A stretch of DNA of 64,000 nt from NCBI GenBank assembly GCA_002753395.1, contig PEAB01000002.1, positions 27,061 to 91,060 of the forward strand, in the 5' to 3' direction. A program made the position numbers and the translations under genes. Shown here piece after piece: positions 44,496 through 52,925 of this stretch (its first letter is position 1; each line of letters starts with the position of its first letter). The stretch comes from Nitrospirae bacterium MYbinv3. GTDB lineage: Bacteria; Nitrospirota; Thermodesulfovibrionia; Thermodesulfovibrionales; Magnetobacteriaceae. The notes under the pieces were generated by a model. The model searched no databases. It was given only the letters and a program-made list of their open reading frames with translations, and had not been told where the DNA came from.

Positions 44496-44628
44496 GGGTG
44501 CATAAGAATTTCATGGGGGACAATAAAAATTAATGGGGTCAAGGGGACGGTCCCCTTGTGGGTGGGTTTGAGGGAGGGCAATGCCCTCCATTCTATTAAA
44601 AAATCCCCACGAATTTTTTATGCACCCC
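44496..44628. mobile_element. Complete MITE-like mosaic repeat with 7-bp direct repeats
   Basis: The clearest intact copy: 133 bases from GGGTGCATAAGAATTTCATG to the inverted end CACGAATTTTTTATGCACCC plus C. It is flanked on both sides by AATGATA (44489-44495 and 44629-44635), a probable target duplication. The core is a GGGACGGTCCCC hairpin, TGTGGGTGGGTTTGAGG and GAGGGCAATGCCCTCC. No coding capacity exists, so mobility would need a transposase in trans. Confidence 0.75.
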
Positions 44629-44731
44629 AATGATATGTCTTCACTCCCTATCCTCCGCCGTGCAGGATATGATTTTTTTCATTGTATAGTCTATAATATT
44701 TTGAGTGAAAACTGCCACGTTTTATATTAGA

Positions 44732-44874
44732 GGGGTGTATAAGAAACTCATGGGAACAATTATATATTTTAATGGGGTCATGGGGACTGGTCCCCTTGCG
44801 GGTGGGTTTGAGGGAGGGGGTTGCAAACCTATGCGTTAGTAGGTAAAGCCCTCCATTCTTAATACATATGGGTG
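44732..44874. repeat. Mosaic palindromic repeat upstream of crcB
   Basis: Left end GGGGTGTATAAGAAACTCAT, core GGGGTCATGGGGACTGGTCC and GAGGGAGGGGGTTGC, right end CATTCTTAATACATATGGGT. The right end is shared with the copy before tilS. With the MITE-like copy it occupies much of 44309-44885. The remainder (44629-44731) holds no gene. Confidence 0.75.
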
Positions 44875-44885
44875 AGCTATACAAT

Positions 44886-45260
44886 ATGATAAATTATTTA
44901 ATAGTGGGGACAGGCGGATTCGTTGGGGCTATTGTCCGTTTCATTCTGGGGGGGTGGATAGCTCAGAGGTGGGGCAGGGGGTATCCCCTTGGCACGTTTG
45001 TCATTAATGTTAGTGGCAGCTTTTTTATAGGTCTCTTGATGACGCTCTTTACGGAACGGTTGACTGCAAATCCGCAGTGGAGGCTACTCCTTGTTGTAGG
45101 TTTTTTAGGCGCTTATACGACCTTCTCTACCTTTGAGTATGAAACTGGCGCACTAGTAAGGGATGGTGAGTTTCTGTTTGCAGCGCTCAACGTGATATTT
45201 AGTGTGTTTGCAGGGTTTATAGCGTTAAGGATGGGTGAAGTATTAGCAAAGATACCATAG
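44886..45260 (+). CDS. crcB: Fluoride-specific ion channel CrcB/Fluc
   Basis: A small membrane channel that exports fluoride. At 124 residues with four helices it is normal. Family motifs are VGTGGFVGAIVRFILGGWI (about 6), YPLGTFVINVSGSFFIGLLM (about 38, the central Asn and Ser) and VGFLGAYTTFSTFEYET (about 78, with the aromatic box residues). The start is set at ATG 44886; a GTG at 44868 lies within the repeat end. No fluoride riboswitch was found upstream. Confidence 0.94.
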   Translation: MINYLIVGTGGFVGAIVRFILGGWIAQRWGRGYPLGTFVINVSGSFFIGLLMTLFTERLTANPQWRLLLVVGFLGAYTTFSTFEYETGALVRDGEFLFAALNVIFSVFAGFIALRMGEVLAKIP

Positions 45261-45303
45261 GTTACTAATATAAAGGAAGAAGTTTAAAGGAGAATGTAGA
45301 CTT

Positions 45304-46023
45304 ATGTTAAAAAAGCATCCAGCCAAAAAACTTACCATTTACACGAATGAGATAGATAAGTTTGGGCATAGGCCGGTCTATGAGGTATTGATCGATATAT
45401 TTAAGAGGCGCTCATTTGCATGTGTAAATGTTTTCAGGGCTATTGAAGGTCTTGGAGCACATGGTGAATTGAAGGTGGCTAAGATACTGGATCTGTCAAC
45501 AAATCTGCCCCTTAAGGTAGAGGCCATCGGCTCGGAGGAGATGATAAATGAGGCGCTTGCGGATGTCTACCACGTCGTGGAAAACGGTCTTGTAGAGCTA
45601 AGCGATACAACCATATTAAAGAGCCAGCCCCTTAAGCCGGATGAAAGAGAGGAGGGCACAGGGCATATGAAACTACAGGGTAAGGCAAAGATGCTTAAGA
45701 TAATCATCAGCGAGGAAGATAAGTGGCTGGGTGAGCCGCTCCATGAGGTAATTGTTAAGCGGTTCATAACGGAAGACATAGCTGGGGCAACAGTGTACAG
45801 GGCAATGGCGGGATATGGTCCCCACCGCCGGTATCATAAGAGGAAACTGCTCACGCCACAAGGTCAACTGCCCATCGTTATCATTGTAGTGGATACCCAG
45901 GAAAACATAGACAAAGTCCTGCCGCTCTTGGACGATATTGTAACTGAGGGCATCGTAATAGTGTCTGAGGTTGAAGTTATCAAATACACACACAGGGACG
46001 CCCCTAACCCCTTGACCCCGTAA
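45304..46023 (+). CDS. Tandem DUF190 protein (PII-like)
   Basis: The 239-residue protein contains two DUF190 domains, about 8-105 and 122-228: LTIYTNEIDKFGHRPVYEVL and IDIFKRRSFACVNVFRAIEG in the first, IIISEEDKWLGEPLHEVIV and KRFITEDIAGATVYRAMAGY in the second. DUF190 proteins have a PII-like fold and are frequently encoded next to crcB. The double-domain form is less common than single-domain proteins. The last residues (NPLTP then TAA) come from a repeat-derived module (CCCCTTGACCCCGTAA). It lies 43 bases after crcB. Confidence 0.88.
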   Translation: MLKKHPAKKLTIYTNEIDKFGHRPVYEVLIDIFKRRSFACVNVFRAIEGLGAHGELKVAKILDLSTNLPLKVEAIGSEEMINEALADVYHVVENGLVELSDTTILKSQPLKPDEREEGTGHMKLQGKAKMLKIIISEEDKWLGEPLHEVIVKRFITEDIAGATVYRAMAGYGPHRRYHKRKLLTPQGQLPIVIIVVDTQENIDKVLPLLDDIVTEGIVIVSEVEVIKYTHRDAPNPLTP

Positions 46024-46044
46024 ATGTCGAGTGTAGTTGCGCTC

Positions 46045-48009
46045 TTAAGGTCGCTGATTGATTGTAAGAACTTGAGGTCTTTGGGTGACTGGGGAGATAT
46101 CGTTTATGACAAACTTCTGGATGCGATGGTGTTGTGTATCGGAAACATAAACATTACCGTATGAATCAACTGCTATGTTTGTGGGTCTGTCGAATTGACC
46201 ATCACCGCTGCCTTCGCTTCCAAATTTTGTGATAAAGCTACCTGCTTCATTAAACTTCTGGATCCGGTTGTTCCAGTAATCAACGACATATACGTTACCG
46301 GATGAATCTACTGCTATACCTGTGGGGGCTTTAAATTGCCCACTACCACTACCCTCGCTACCCCATTTGGAGATGAAGTTACCGTTTGAGTTAAATTTCT
46401 GGATTCGATGGTGTTCAATATCGGAAACATAAACGTTGCCGGATGAATCTATAGCTATACCTGTGGGGCCTCTAAATTGGCCTTTGCCGTTACCCTTGCT
46501 CCCCCATTTTTTGATAAAGCCACCTTTTGAGTTAAATTTCTGGATTCGATGGTTATCATAATCAGCTACGTAGACGTTACCGGATGGATCAATAGCTATG
46601 CCTTTGGGATTGCCAAATTGCCCGTTACCATTACCCTTGCTGCCCCATTTTGTTATGAAACTACCGTTTGAGCTAAATTTCTGGATTCGATATTTACCGC
46701 CAGACAAACCATCAACCCCTTCTACAATATAAACGTTGCCAGATGAATCTGCCGCTATGCCTTCGGGATACTCGAATTGCCCGTTATTGCTCCCCTCGCT
46801 CCCCCACTTGGTGATAAAGGCACCTGTTGAGAAGAATTTCTGTATACGATGGTTATCGGTATCAGCAACATATATGTTACCAGATGAATCTGTGGCTATA
46901 CCTGCAGGATGTTCAAATTGTCCATCCCTGATTTCCCTGTGCCCCCATTTAGTTATGAACCCCCCGTTTGGATTAAACTTCTGGACACAGTTGTTTAAGT
47001 AATCTGTGACATATACGTTACCAGTTGCATCAACCGCTATGCCTCTGGAGATGTCAAATTGTCCGTCATTACTGCCATAGCTGCCCCATTTTGTGATAAA
47101 TCTACCAACTGAGCTAAATTTCTGTATGAGACGACTATAGGTATCAGCGACGTATACGTTACCTGATACATCTATTGCTATACCTGTGGGATAGTCAAAC
47201 TGTCCGTTCTCGCTACCAGCTCTCCCCCATTTGGTGATGAAGCTGCCGTTATAGTTAAACTTCTGGATGCGAGTATTGCTACTATCAGCTACGTAGACGT
47301 TATCAGATGAATCAATTGCTATATTTGTGGGCTTGTCAAATTTCCCATCGTCTTTGCCACCACTACCCCATTTAGTAACAAAGTCTCCAATTGAGTTAAA
47401 CTTCTGGAGCCGGTTATTCCAGTGATCTGTGACATAGACGTTGTCATATGAATCTACTGCTATAGCCATGGGATAGTCAAATTGCTCGTTGCCGCTACCC
47501 TTGCTTCCCCATTTAGTGATAAAGCCACCGCTCTTATTAAATTTCTGGATACGATGGTTATCGGTATCAGCAACATATATGTTACCAGATGTATCTACTG
47601 CTAAGCCTGTGGGGTTTTTAAATTGCCCGTTGCCGCTGCCATAGCTTCCCCATTTTGCTATGTAGTTACCGTTTGAGTTAAATTTCTGGATTCTATGGTT
47701 CAAGGTATCAGCAACATAGACATTACTGGATGTATCTATTGCTATGCCTGCGGGGCCATTGAATTGTCCATCTTCAGAGTGCTCACCCCATTTTGTTACA
47801 AATTTGTACGTCTCTGTTTTTATGTGTCTATGGGTTTCTTTGCTCCTAATTGTTGGGTGGCGACGAACCATCAACACTTTTTTAGCGTTTTCCGAGACTC
47901 TTTCCTTGACTGCTTCTGCATATGCAGCTTCTGTACAACTGGCTGTCAACGCCAACAACACTGAAAGCACTATAAGTACCAAACGTACTCTCTTGTTATT
48001 AATTGACAC
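46045..48009 (-). CDS. Exported NHL-repeat beta-propeller protein
   Basis: A 654-residue secreted protein. A signal peptide (LVLIVLSVLLALTASCTEAA, cleavage near AYA) precedes about twelve NHL units of about 47 residues, each of the form KWGSxGSxxGQF-xxPxGIA followed by DSSGNVYVADxxNHRIQKF. One unit has an insertion (VEGVDGLSGGKY). NHL propellers have six blades, so twelve repeats could form two propellers. The function (binding, adhesion, enzyme support) is unknown. The repeats are so alike in DNA that recombination is expected to change their number. Confidence 0.85.
   Translation of the reverse strand: MSINNKRVRLVLIVLSVLLALTASCTEAAYAEAVKERVSENAKKVLMVRRHPTIRSKETHRHIKTETYKFVTKWGEHSEDGQFNGPAGIAIDTSSNVYVADTLNHRIQKFNSNGNYIAKWGSYGSGNGQFKNPTGLAVDTSGNIYVADTDNHRIQKFNKSGGFITKWGSKGSGNEQFDYPMAIAVDSYDNVYVTDHWNNRLQKFNSIGDFVTKWGSGGKDDGKFDKPTNIAIDSSDNVYVADSSNTRIQKFNYNGSFITKWGRAGSENGQFDYPTGIAIDVSGNVYVADTYSRLIQKFSSVGRFITKWGSYGSNDGQFDISRGIAVDATGNVYVTDYLNNCVQKFNPNGGFITKWGHREIRDGQFEHPAGIATDSSGNIYVADTDNHRIQKFFSTGAFITKWGSEGSNNGQFEYPEGIAADSSGNVYIVEGVDGLSGGKYRIQKFSSNGSFITKWGSKGNGNGQFGNPKGIAIDPSGNVYVADYDNHRIQKFNSKGGFIKKWGSKGNGKGQFRGPTGIAIDSSGNVYVSDIEHHRIQKFNSNGNFISKWGSEGSGSGQFKAPTGIAVDSSGNVYVVDYWNNRIQKFNEAGSFITKFGSEGSGDGQFDRPTNIAVDSYGNVYVSDTQHHRIQKFVINDISPVTQRPQVLTINQRP
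46130..47800 (-). repeat. Tandem ~141-bp coding repeats in the NHL gene
   Basis: About twelve units with a period near 141 bases (47 codons), sharing AAATTTCTGGAT, GTAACGTATA-like and CCATTTTGTGAT-type segments on the + strand. Neighbouring units differ at few positions. The reading frame is kept throughout. Confidence 0.85.
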
Positions 48010-48130
48010 ACAATACCTTTAGAATACTATTGCTTATGAGCGGTTTTCAAGATACTTTCTTGCCTCCCACAAAAACTCACTTATCATATCACAATATATA
48101 TTTTAGGTAGTCCTGCAGAGGTAGTGATAT

Positions 48131-49660
48131 TCAATCCCCCTTAGCTGAGCGCACCTTGAGGCGGCGTATGAGGTAGGCGAGCGATTTTTTTATAAGGAGC
48201 ACTGGATCGTTCTTAAGCAAAAAGATAAGGTGCTGCCTGCTCCTTTTAAGACGTACCGACAAACTGTTGTTGTAGCCATAGAGCCACCGAGCGATCTCCT
48301 CTACCTTCTTATCAAACTGCTCCCTCTTTATGTTCTTTACAAAATAGGCATCCGGCCACAGGGGGAAGTCATTCCAATCCGGCTCGACAGTAATAAGGCC
48401 CATCTCAATGCACTTGTCATACTCGCTGCTCCCCGGCATAGGGTCAAAGATGTTAAAGGCAAGCTCGTCAGGCTTTAGCTCCTTCATAAAATCAAAGGTC
48501 GCCTGTAGGTCCTCAATGGTCTCCTCTGGAAACCCTGCCATAAAAAAAGCACCCGCCCCAATCCCCTTCCTACGGATCAGAGCAAAGGCCCGTAAAATAT
48601 CAGCGTTTGATACGTCCTTGTTTATCAACCGTTTGATGTGATCGCTTCCGCTCTCTACGCCTATCTCTAACTTGACGCAGCCGGCCTGGCGCATTAACAC
48701 AACAAGCTCCTCATCTACGAGGTCTGCGCGGGTGGCAGTCTTCCAGCTTATCTTGAGGCGGCTGTCTATGATGGCTCGACAGTACCTCTCTATAACCTTC
48801 CTGTTGATGGTGAAGGAGTCATCCCAGAACATTATGTGCTTCGTACCATAGGTCTTTTTCAGGTAAGTTATTTCGCTGATGACGTTTTCTGCACTGCGCA
48901 GCCTGACCTTCTTGTCCCAGAAGTTCCTGGACGAACAAAACGTACAGCGGAAAGGACATCCCCGCGAGACGATCATGCTGCCCAGGGATTTAAAGTCAAT
49001 AGTCTCTCGATACAGGACGTTGTGGCGGTCTGGAAAGGGTATATCGTCAAGACTTGGTATAGCGGCACGTGCGGGATTGTGGATAAACCTGCCGTTGTCC
49101 TTAAACGAAAGTCCGCCTATCTTTGACAGCTCAGCAGCGGTCATAGGGGTGCTACCCTTAAGGAGACGACAAAGCTCAAGCATGGCATACTCCCCCTCGC
49201 CTCGTATAACGAAATCAACCTCGGTGTTTTTAAGACAATCATCGGGCAAAAAGCTCGGATGCACGCCCCCCATCACAACCGCACACTTACTGCAGTATTC
49301 CTTTATGATCCGGCTTATCTTAAACGCCGATGCAGCCTCTACCGATAGAGCAGATAACCCAACGACATCGGGCTGGAATGCCTCAATCGTTTGCCGCACC
49401 TCCCGCCAGATGTAGTGATTGTCATCCTTAAGGTTCTGTATATATCGCCGATAGCTCTTAGAACGAAAGTCAAAGCCGATATCGGCATCAATGAGCGGGG
49501 ATTCATCTGCCTGGTGAGAGGTCTCGGCATGGTAGATACTGGTGTCAATCCCATGTTGATTAAGCACGGCTGAGACATATCCCAGACCAAGCGGGAAATA
49601 TGGGGCCTGCCCAACCCCCTTTAGCCTTGTATAGGGAGGCTTTATTAGTAGTACCTTCAA
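48131..49660 (-). CDS. B12-binding-domain radical SAM protein
   Basis: A 509-residue radical SAM enzyme with a cobalamin-binding domain at the N-terminus (about 1-140, LLIKPPYTRLKGVGQAPYFP; VGLSALSVEAASAFKISRII; VVMGGVHPSFLPDDCL) and an iron-sulfur cysteine motif GCPFRCTFCSS (CxxxCxxC, about 236). The rest is a TIM barrel (IMFWDDSFTINRKVIERYCR; GVESGSDHIKRLINKDVS). Members of this group methylate or rearrange varied substrates, including lipids and cofactors, so the substrate here is not assigned. It stands alone between repeats. Confidence 0.88.
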   Translation of the reverse strand: MKVLLIKPPYTRLKGVGQAPYFPLGLGYVSAVLNQHGIDTSIYHAETSHQADESPLIDADIGFDFRSKSYRRYIQNLKDDNHYIWREVRQTIEAFQPDVVGLSALSVEAASAFKISRIIKEYCSKCAVVMGGVHPSFLPDDCLKNTEVDFVIRGEGEYAMLELCRLLKGSTPMTAAELSKIGGLSFKDNGRFIHNPARAAIPSLDDIPFPDRHNVLYRETIDFKSLGSMIVSRGCPFRCTFCSSRNFWDKKVRLRSAENVISEITYLKKTYGTKHIMFWDDSFTINRKVIERYCRAIIDSRLKISWKTATRADLVDEELVVLMRQAGCVKLEIGVESGSDHIKRLINKDVSNADILRAFALIRRKGIGAGAFFMAGFPEETIEDLQATFDFMKELKPDELAFNIFDPMPGSSEYDKCIEMGLITVEPDWNDFPLWPDAYFVKNIKREQFDKKVEEIARWLYGYNNSLSVRLKRSRQHLIFLLKNDPVLLIKKSLAYLIRRLKVRSAKGD

Positions 49661-49702
49661 TTATGAGATGGGAAAGAAGTATGTAACTTCTTTATTCGTA
49701 TT

Positions 49703-49840
49703 AGTTCACCCGTATGTATTAAGAATGGAGGGCTTTGCCTCTGCCGCAGGGGTTCGCAACCCCCTCCCTCAGACCCACCCACAAGGGGACCAGTCCCCTT
49801 GACCCCACTATATCGATGTTTATACACAATGTTTCAATCT
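49703..49840. repeat. Mosaic palindromic repeat between radical SAM and hemerythrin genes
   Basis: Inverted relative to the tilS copy: GTTCACCCGTATGTATTAAG, GGAGGGCTTTGCCTCTGCCG, GGGGTTCGCAACCCCCTCCC, CAGTCCCCTTGACCCC and ATGTTTATACACAATGTTTC. Confidence 0.8.
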
Positions 49841-49863
49841 TATACTGAACTATTACCTCTGTT

Positions 49864-50271
49864 CTATGTTATACCCTTTTGATTAAGAAAAGCGGCAAGA
49901 AGCTTGTCCTTGTTAAGTATGTGCTCACCCAGCCAGTTTTTAAGGAAGTTCATTACCTCAACAGTTACGACCATCTTACCCTCATCAAACTGCTTCTTTA
50001 GGTCTAGCACCTGCTTTGTTAACTTGTCATGCTCTGACTTGTGTGTGTTGTTGTCGCTGTATTTGTATTGTACTATCATCTTTTCTTCGGTTGCAAAATG
50101 ATATTTTGTATAATCAATCAGCTCCGTCAATACCTTGCCCATTACCGCAGCGCCCTTGCCACCCGTCATGGCGCTATAAAGCTCGTTTACTATATCAACA
50201 AGTTTCTTGTGCTGTTTGTCAATCTCGGTAACATTTACAGCTATCTTGCTACTCCAATCAATAAATGCCAT
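49864..50271 (-). CDS. Bacteriohemerythrin
   Basis: A 135-residue single-domain hemerythrin that binds O2 at a di-iron site. All seven expected ligands are in place: His21, His58, Glu62, His77, His81, His117 and Asp122. There is no signal or sensor domain, so it is probably a cytoplasmic O2 store or scavenger, useful to a microaerophile. It lies alone between a repeat and the antiporter gene. Confidence 0.95.
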   Translation of the reverse strand: MAFIDWSSKIAVNVTEIDKQHKKLVDIVNELYSAMTGGKGAAVMGKVLTELIDYTKYHFATEEKMIVQYKYSDNNTHKSEHDKLTKQVLDLKKQFDEGKMVVTVEVMNFLKNWLGEHILNKDKLLAAFLNQKGIT

Positions 50272-50385
50272 TTAATCCCTCCAGATAAAAATACCCTGGT
50301 TCTCAACCAGTCTTCAACTTGCAATTTATATTATTAAACGATCTAAATTCAGTGACCATTGTTACATTAATTTTTACAAGACACT

Positions 50386-52272
50386 TTACAACAGCAAGAG
50401 GACTGCAACAAGGGTAATCAAAAGATAAAGCATGTTGTGTCTCATCTGTCCGTCTAGCAGACCGGTGCACTTATCCAGAGGTTGTTGTATCCACATACGT
50501 ATTTTATCCACATACCGCTCAACGGTACTAAGGTATGTGGTAACAGAGGTAAGTCTGCCAATACCAGCTTCAAAGGCAGAGGTCGATGGCCGCACACTTC
50601 TTACACTGGAGCGATGTGCAGTAACACTGACATTGGGGAGCAGCGATCTAATAAGCAGAAGCGCCCCTGTTAGGGTTATAGGCAAGAGGGATGCCTTTGA
50701 TATCGATGCAATAAGCGCTGACGCATCATTTATGACACTAGTGCTATTTACATGCAGACAGCGTAAAATGTTATTAAACGAACTTATCACCAGCTCAGGC
50801 ATAAGGCCTAGCGCAAGACAACTGATAACAAGCGTCGTCATCGAAAGCATACCCGCTGATGTCCACTCCGTTTGCACTGCCGCAGATGCCTCAACACACC
50901 TTGGCTGCCCTAAAAGCACGTATCCCGCTAATTTGCTAAAGGCTATGACCGTCAAACCGTTTATGAGCGTAAGTGATGCCATACCCAACACCCCGGTGGT
51001 CAAAACAGATCCAACGGTTGTGGTGCTAACCCCAAAAAGCCCCATAAAGATAGCAGCCTCGCCTATAAAGCCATTAAGCGGTGGCAGCCCGCATACACAG
51101 ATACATCCGCACAGAAACATGAGCGCAGTTAGCGGCATCCTCTTGATAAGCCCTCCCATAAGGTTTATGTTGTTCGTCTTAACGCCCCTATAGATAGAAC
51201 CGGCGCTATAAAGCAGGAGTCCTTTAAACAGTGTATGATTCAGTGTATGAAGCATGGCTCCGCCAAAGCCAAGCGCTGTCATAACCGGTAGGTTGTTGCT
51301 TTGTCCAATCAAGCCGGTGCCAATTCCAATTCCTATAATACCAACGTTTCCAACGCTGTTGTATGCTAATACACGTTGCATGTCGTTCTGTGTTATGCTA
51401 TTTAATGCACCCCATAGCCCTGTGATTATAGAGACGATGAGTACCACATAACCGGTATATCTTGGCGGCGCCTCCATCTCAGCAGAGAGTCTTAGTATTC
51501 CATAGATGCCCATATTGATTATAAGTCCGTACAAAAGCCCAAAGGCGCTACTGGCAGAGGCACCAGGAGACTTGGTTGTCCAACAGTGAAAAGGGGTAAA
51601 CCCAGAGGTAATAGCAAATCCCGTTAGGAGTAAGATGAAAACAAGCTCGCCGCCGTTTAAAACGTCCGTCCTGAGTGTGCCTAATCCCTTAAAATCCATG
51701 CTGCCGCAGTACATGTAATCCGCCGCAAAACCTAACATCAGAAACATGGCTCCTGCGTGCATATAAGCAATGTAGCTCAGGGCGATATTTCGGGTCTTTG
51801 TGTTTTTATGTTCAAAGAGGAGGATAAAGAATATGCACAACAACATAATCTCCCAAGCTATGACAAAGGCTATGATGTTTTTGACCGTTACGGCCACAAT
51901 CATAAAGGCAACAAGCATGTTGAAAAACAAGTACTGCCTGCCAATTGCTGGATTACTCTTAAAATACGCAGCAAAATACTCATAAAGGTAAAGGCCGCTC
52001 AGCATCGACGATGCACCGATGAGACATACAAAAAGCGACGACAGACCATCCATCTCAAGGCGTACTAGCCCTAAAGGTTCACCGAGGTCTAATGCAGAGG
52101 AGAGCGTTTGACTCAAGAACAGGACGGTGTAAGCATCTTTAGTCATAAGCGCTGTAGCCCCTGCTATCGATGTTAGCGATAAGAGAGCGGCTAATCGTGC
52201 CGACCCCTTACAAAAGGCGCTCCCTATCCCCCCTGTTACGATCAGGGCTAGGGCAAAAAACAGATAAGACAA
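50386..52272 (-). CDS. Orphan NuoL/HyfB-type proton-pumping membrane subunit
   Basis: The 628-residue protein with about 14 to 16 helices belongs to the ND2/4/5-MrpA-HyfB antiporter family. Conserved traits include AWEIMLLCIFFILLFEHKNT (with the helix-5 Glu, about 150), FHCWTTKSPGASASSAFGLL (about 232), LNSITQNDMQRVLAYNSVGN (about 293) and LFKGLLLYSAGSIYRGVKT (about 350). It resembles HyfB/HycC more than NuoL. The start is placed at TTG 52272, just after the zinc-ribbon stop; a TTG at 52317 gives 15 more residues but overlaps that gene. No partner hydrogenase or nuo genes are adjacent. Confidence 0.82.
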   Translation of the reverse strand: MSYLFFALALIVTGGIGSAFCKGSARLAALLSLTSIAGATALMTKDAYTVLFLSQTLSSALDLGEPLGLVRLEMDGLSSLFVCLIGASSMLSGLYLYEYFAAYFKSNPAIGRQYLFFNMLVAFMIVAVTVKNIIAFVIAWEIMLLCIFFILLFEHKNTKTRNIALSYIAYMHAGAMFLMLGFAADYMYCGSMDFKGLGTLRTDVLNGGELVFILLLTGFAITSGFTPFHCWTTKSPGASASSAFGLLYGLIINMGIYGILRLSAEMEAPPRYTGYVVLIVSIITGLWGALNSITQNDMQRVLAYNSVGNVGIIGIGIGTGLIGQSNNLPVMTALGFGGAMLHTLNHTLFKGLLLYSAGSIYRGVKTNNINLMGGLIKRMPLTALMFLCGCICVCGLPPLNGFIGEAAIFMGLFGVSTTTVGSVLTTGVLGMASLTLINGLTVIAFSKLAGYVLLGQPRCVEASAAVQTEWTSAGMLSMTTLVISCLALGLMPELVISSFNNILRCLHVNSTSVINDASALIASISKASLLPITLTGALLLIRSLLPNVSVTAHRSSVRSVRPSTSAFEAGIGRLTSVTTYLSTVERYVDKIRMWIQQPLDKCTGLLDGQMRHNMLYLLITLVAVLLLL

Positions 52273-52273
52273 C

Positions 52274-52921
52274 TTAACGCATCCTGTGTCCGCACTCCGT
52301 ACAGAACTTTGCCTCAAGTGAGAGTTCCGTATCGCACTGAGGACATTTTATCTTTGTGGCGAGTTTGTGACCACATTGCGGGCAGAACTTTGCTCCTCGG
52401 GTCTGTGCTCTACACTTAGGGCACACCAGTTGTGCATCGGTGTCGACGTTGTGGGATTGACCGCGTCTGCTACCTGCCTCATCAGCCCGTTCAACGGCTG
52501 CGGAGGCCTCTGCGCGTGCACGGGCTGCCTCTATCTCTATTTCGACCACTGGGGCGCAGTTCAGACATAATCCCTTGGTAGAGTTCCAGCACTGGTCACA
52601 CACGTACTGAAAGCATTTTGCACAGCGGTGAAAGTGTCTCTTGGCCTGTTCGATGGCCTCCTTAAATGCCTCATCTTTTGCATTGCCCCAACCCGCATCC
52701 GCAAGTCCGTCGATGGCCCTGCCAACGTTATGGGCGTGGCCGCCTAATAGACCCGCAGCCCTGCTGAGCCATCCAGATGCCTGCGCCTTCCTATAAGGGA
52801 CAAACTCGGTACGCCATCTATCACTGCAACGCTCACAGTAGAACTCAAACTGAAATCCAGCCTCAACTCCATGTGAATGACACATGTCAGTGTAATTATT
52901 GCTAAAACTTATCTCTGCCAC
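52274..52921 (-). CDS. Multi-zinc-ribbon protein
   Basis: A 215-residue protein with many CxxC knuckles: EFYCERCSDRWRTEF (about 27), HRCAKCFQYVCDQCWN and GLCLNCAPVV (about 98-125), then two double zinc ribbons at the C-terminus (CPKCRAQTRGAKFCPQCGH about 168; CPQCDTELSLEAKFCTECGH about 193). A helical linker rich in Ala, Arg and Glu lies between. The start is GTG 52921, with GGAG 10 bases upstream, directly after the TIM-barrel gene stop; a longer frame would overlap it. No enzymatic domain is seen; nucleic acid or protein binding is likely. Confidence 0.75.
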   Translation of the reverse strand: MAEISFSNNYTDMCHSHGVEAGFQFEFYCERCSDRWRTEFVPYRKAQASGWLSRAAGLLGGHAHNVGRAIDGLADAGWGNAKDEAFKEAIEQAKRHFHRCAKCFQYVCDQCWNSTKGLCLNCAPVVEIEIEAARARAEASAAVERADEAGSRRGQSHNVDTDAQLVCPKCRAQTRGAKFCPQCGHKLATKIKCPQCDTELSLEAKFCTECGHRMR

Positions 52922-52925
52922 GTTC

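Noticed and set aside
44640..44885. A fluoride riboswitch upstream of crcB
   Set aside because: The leader is largely mosaic repeat and lacks the conserved crcB-motif segments.
46130..47800. Regular repeat spacing suggesting a CRISPR array
   Set aside because: The period of about 141 bases is a codon multiple, the frame stays open and the translation is a clear NHL propeller repeat. There are no short spacers or cas genes.
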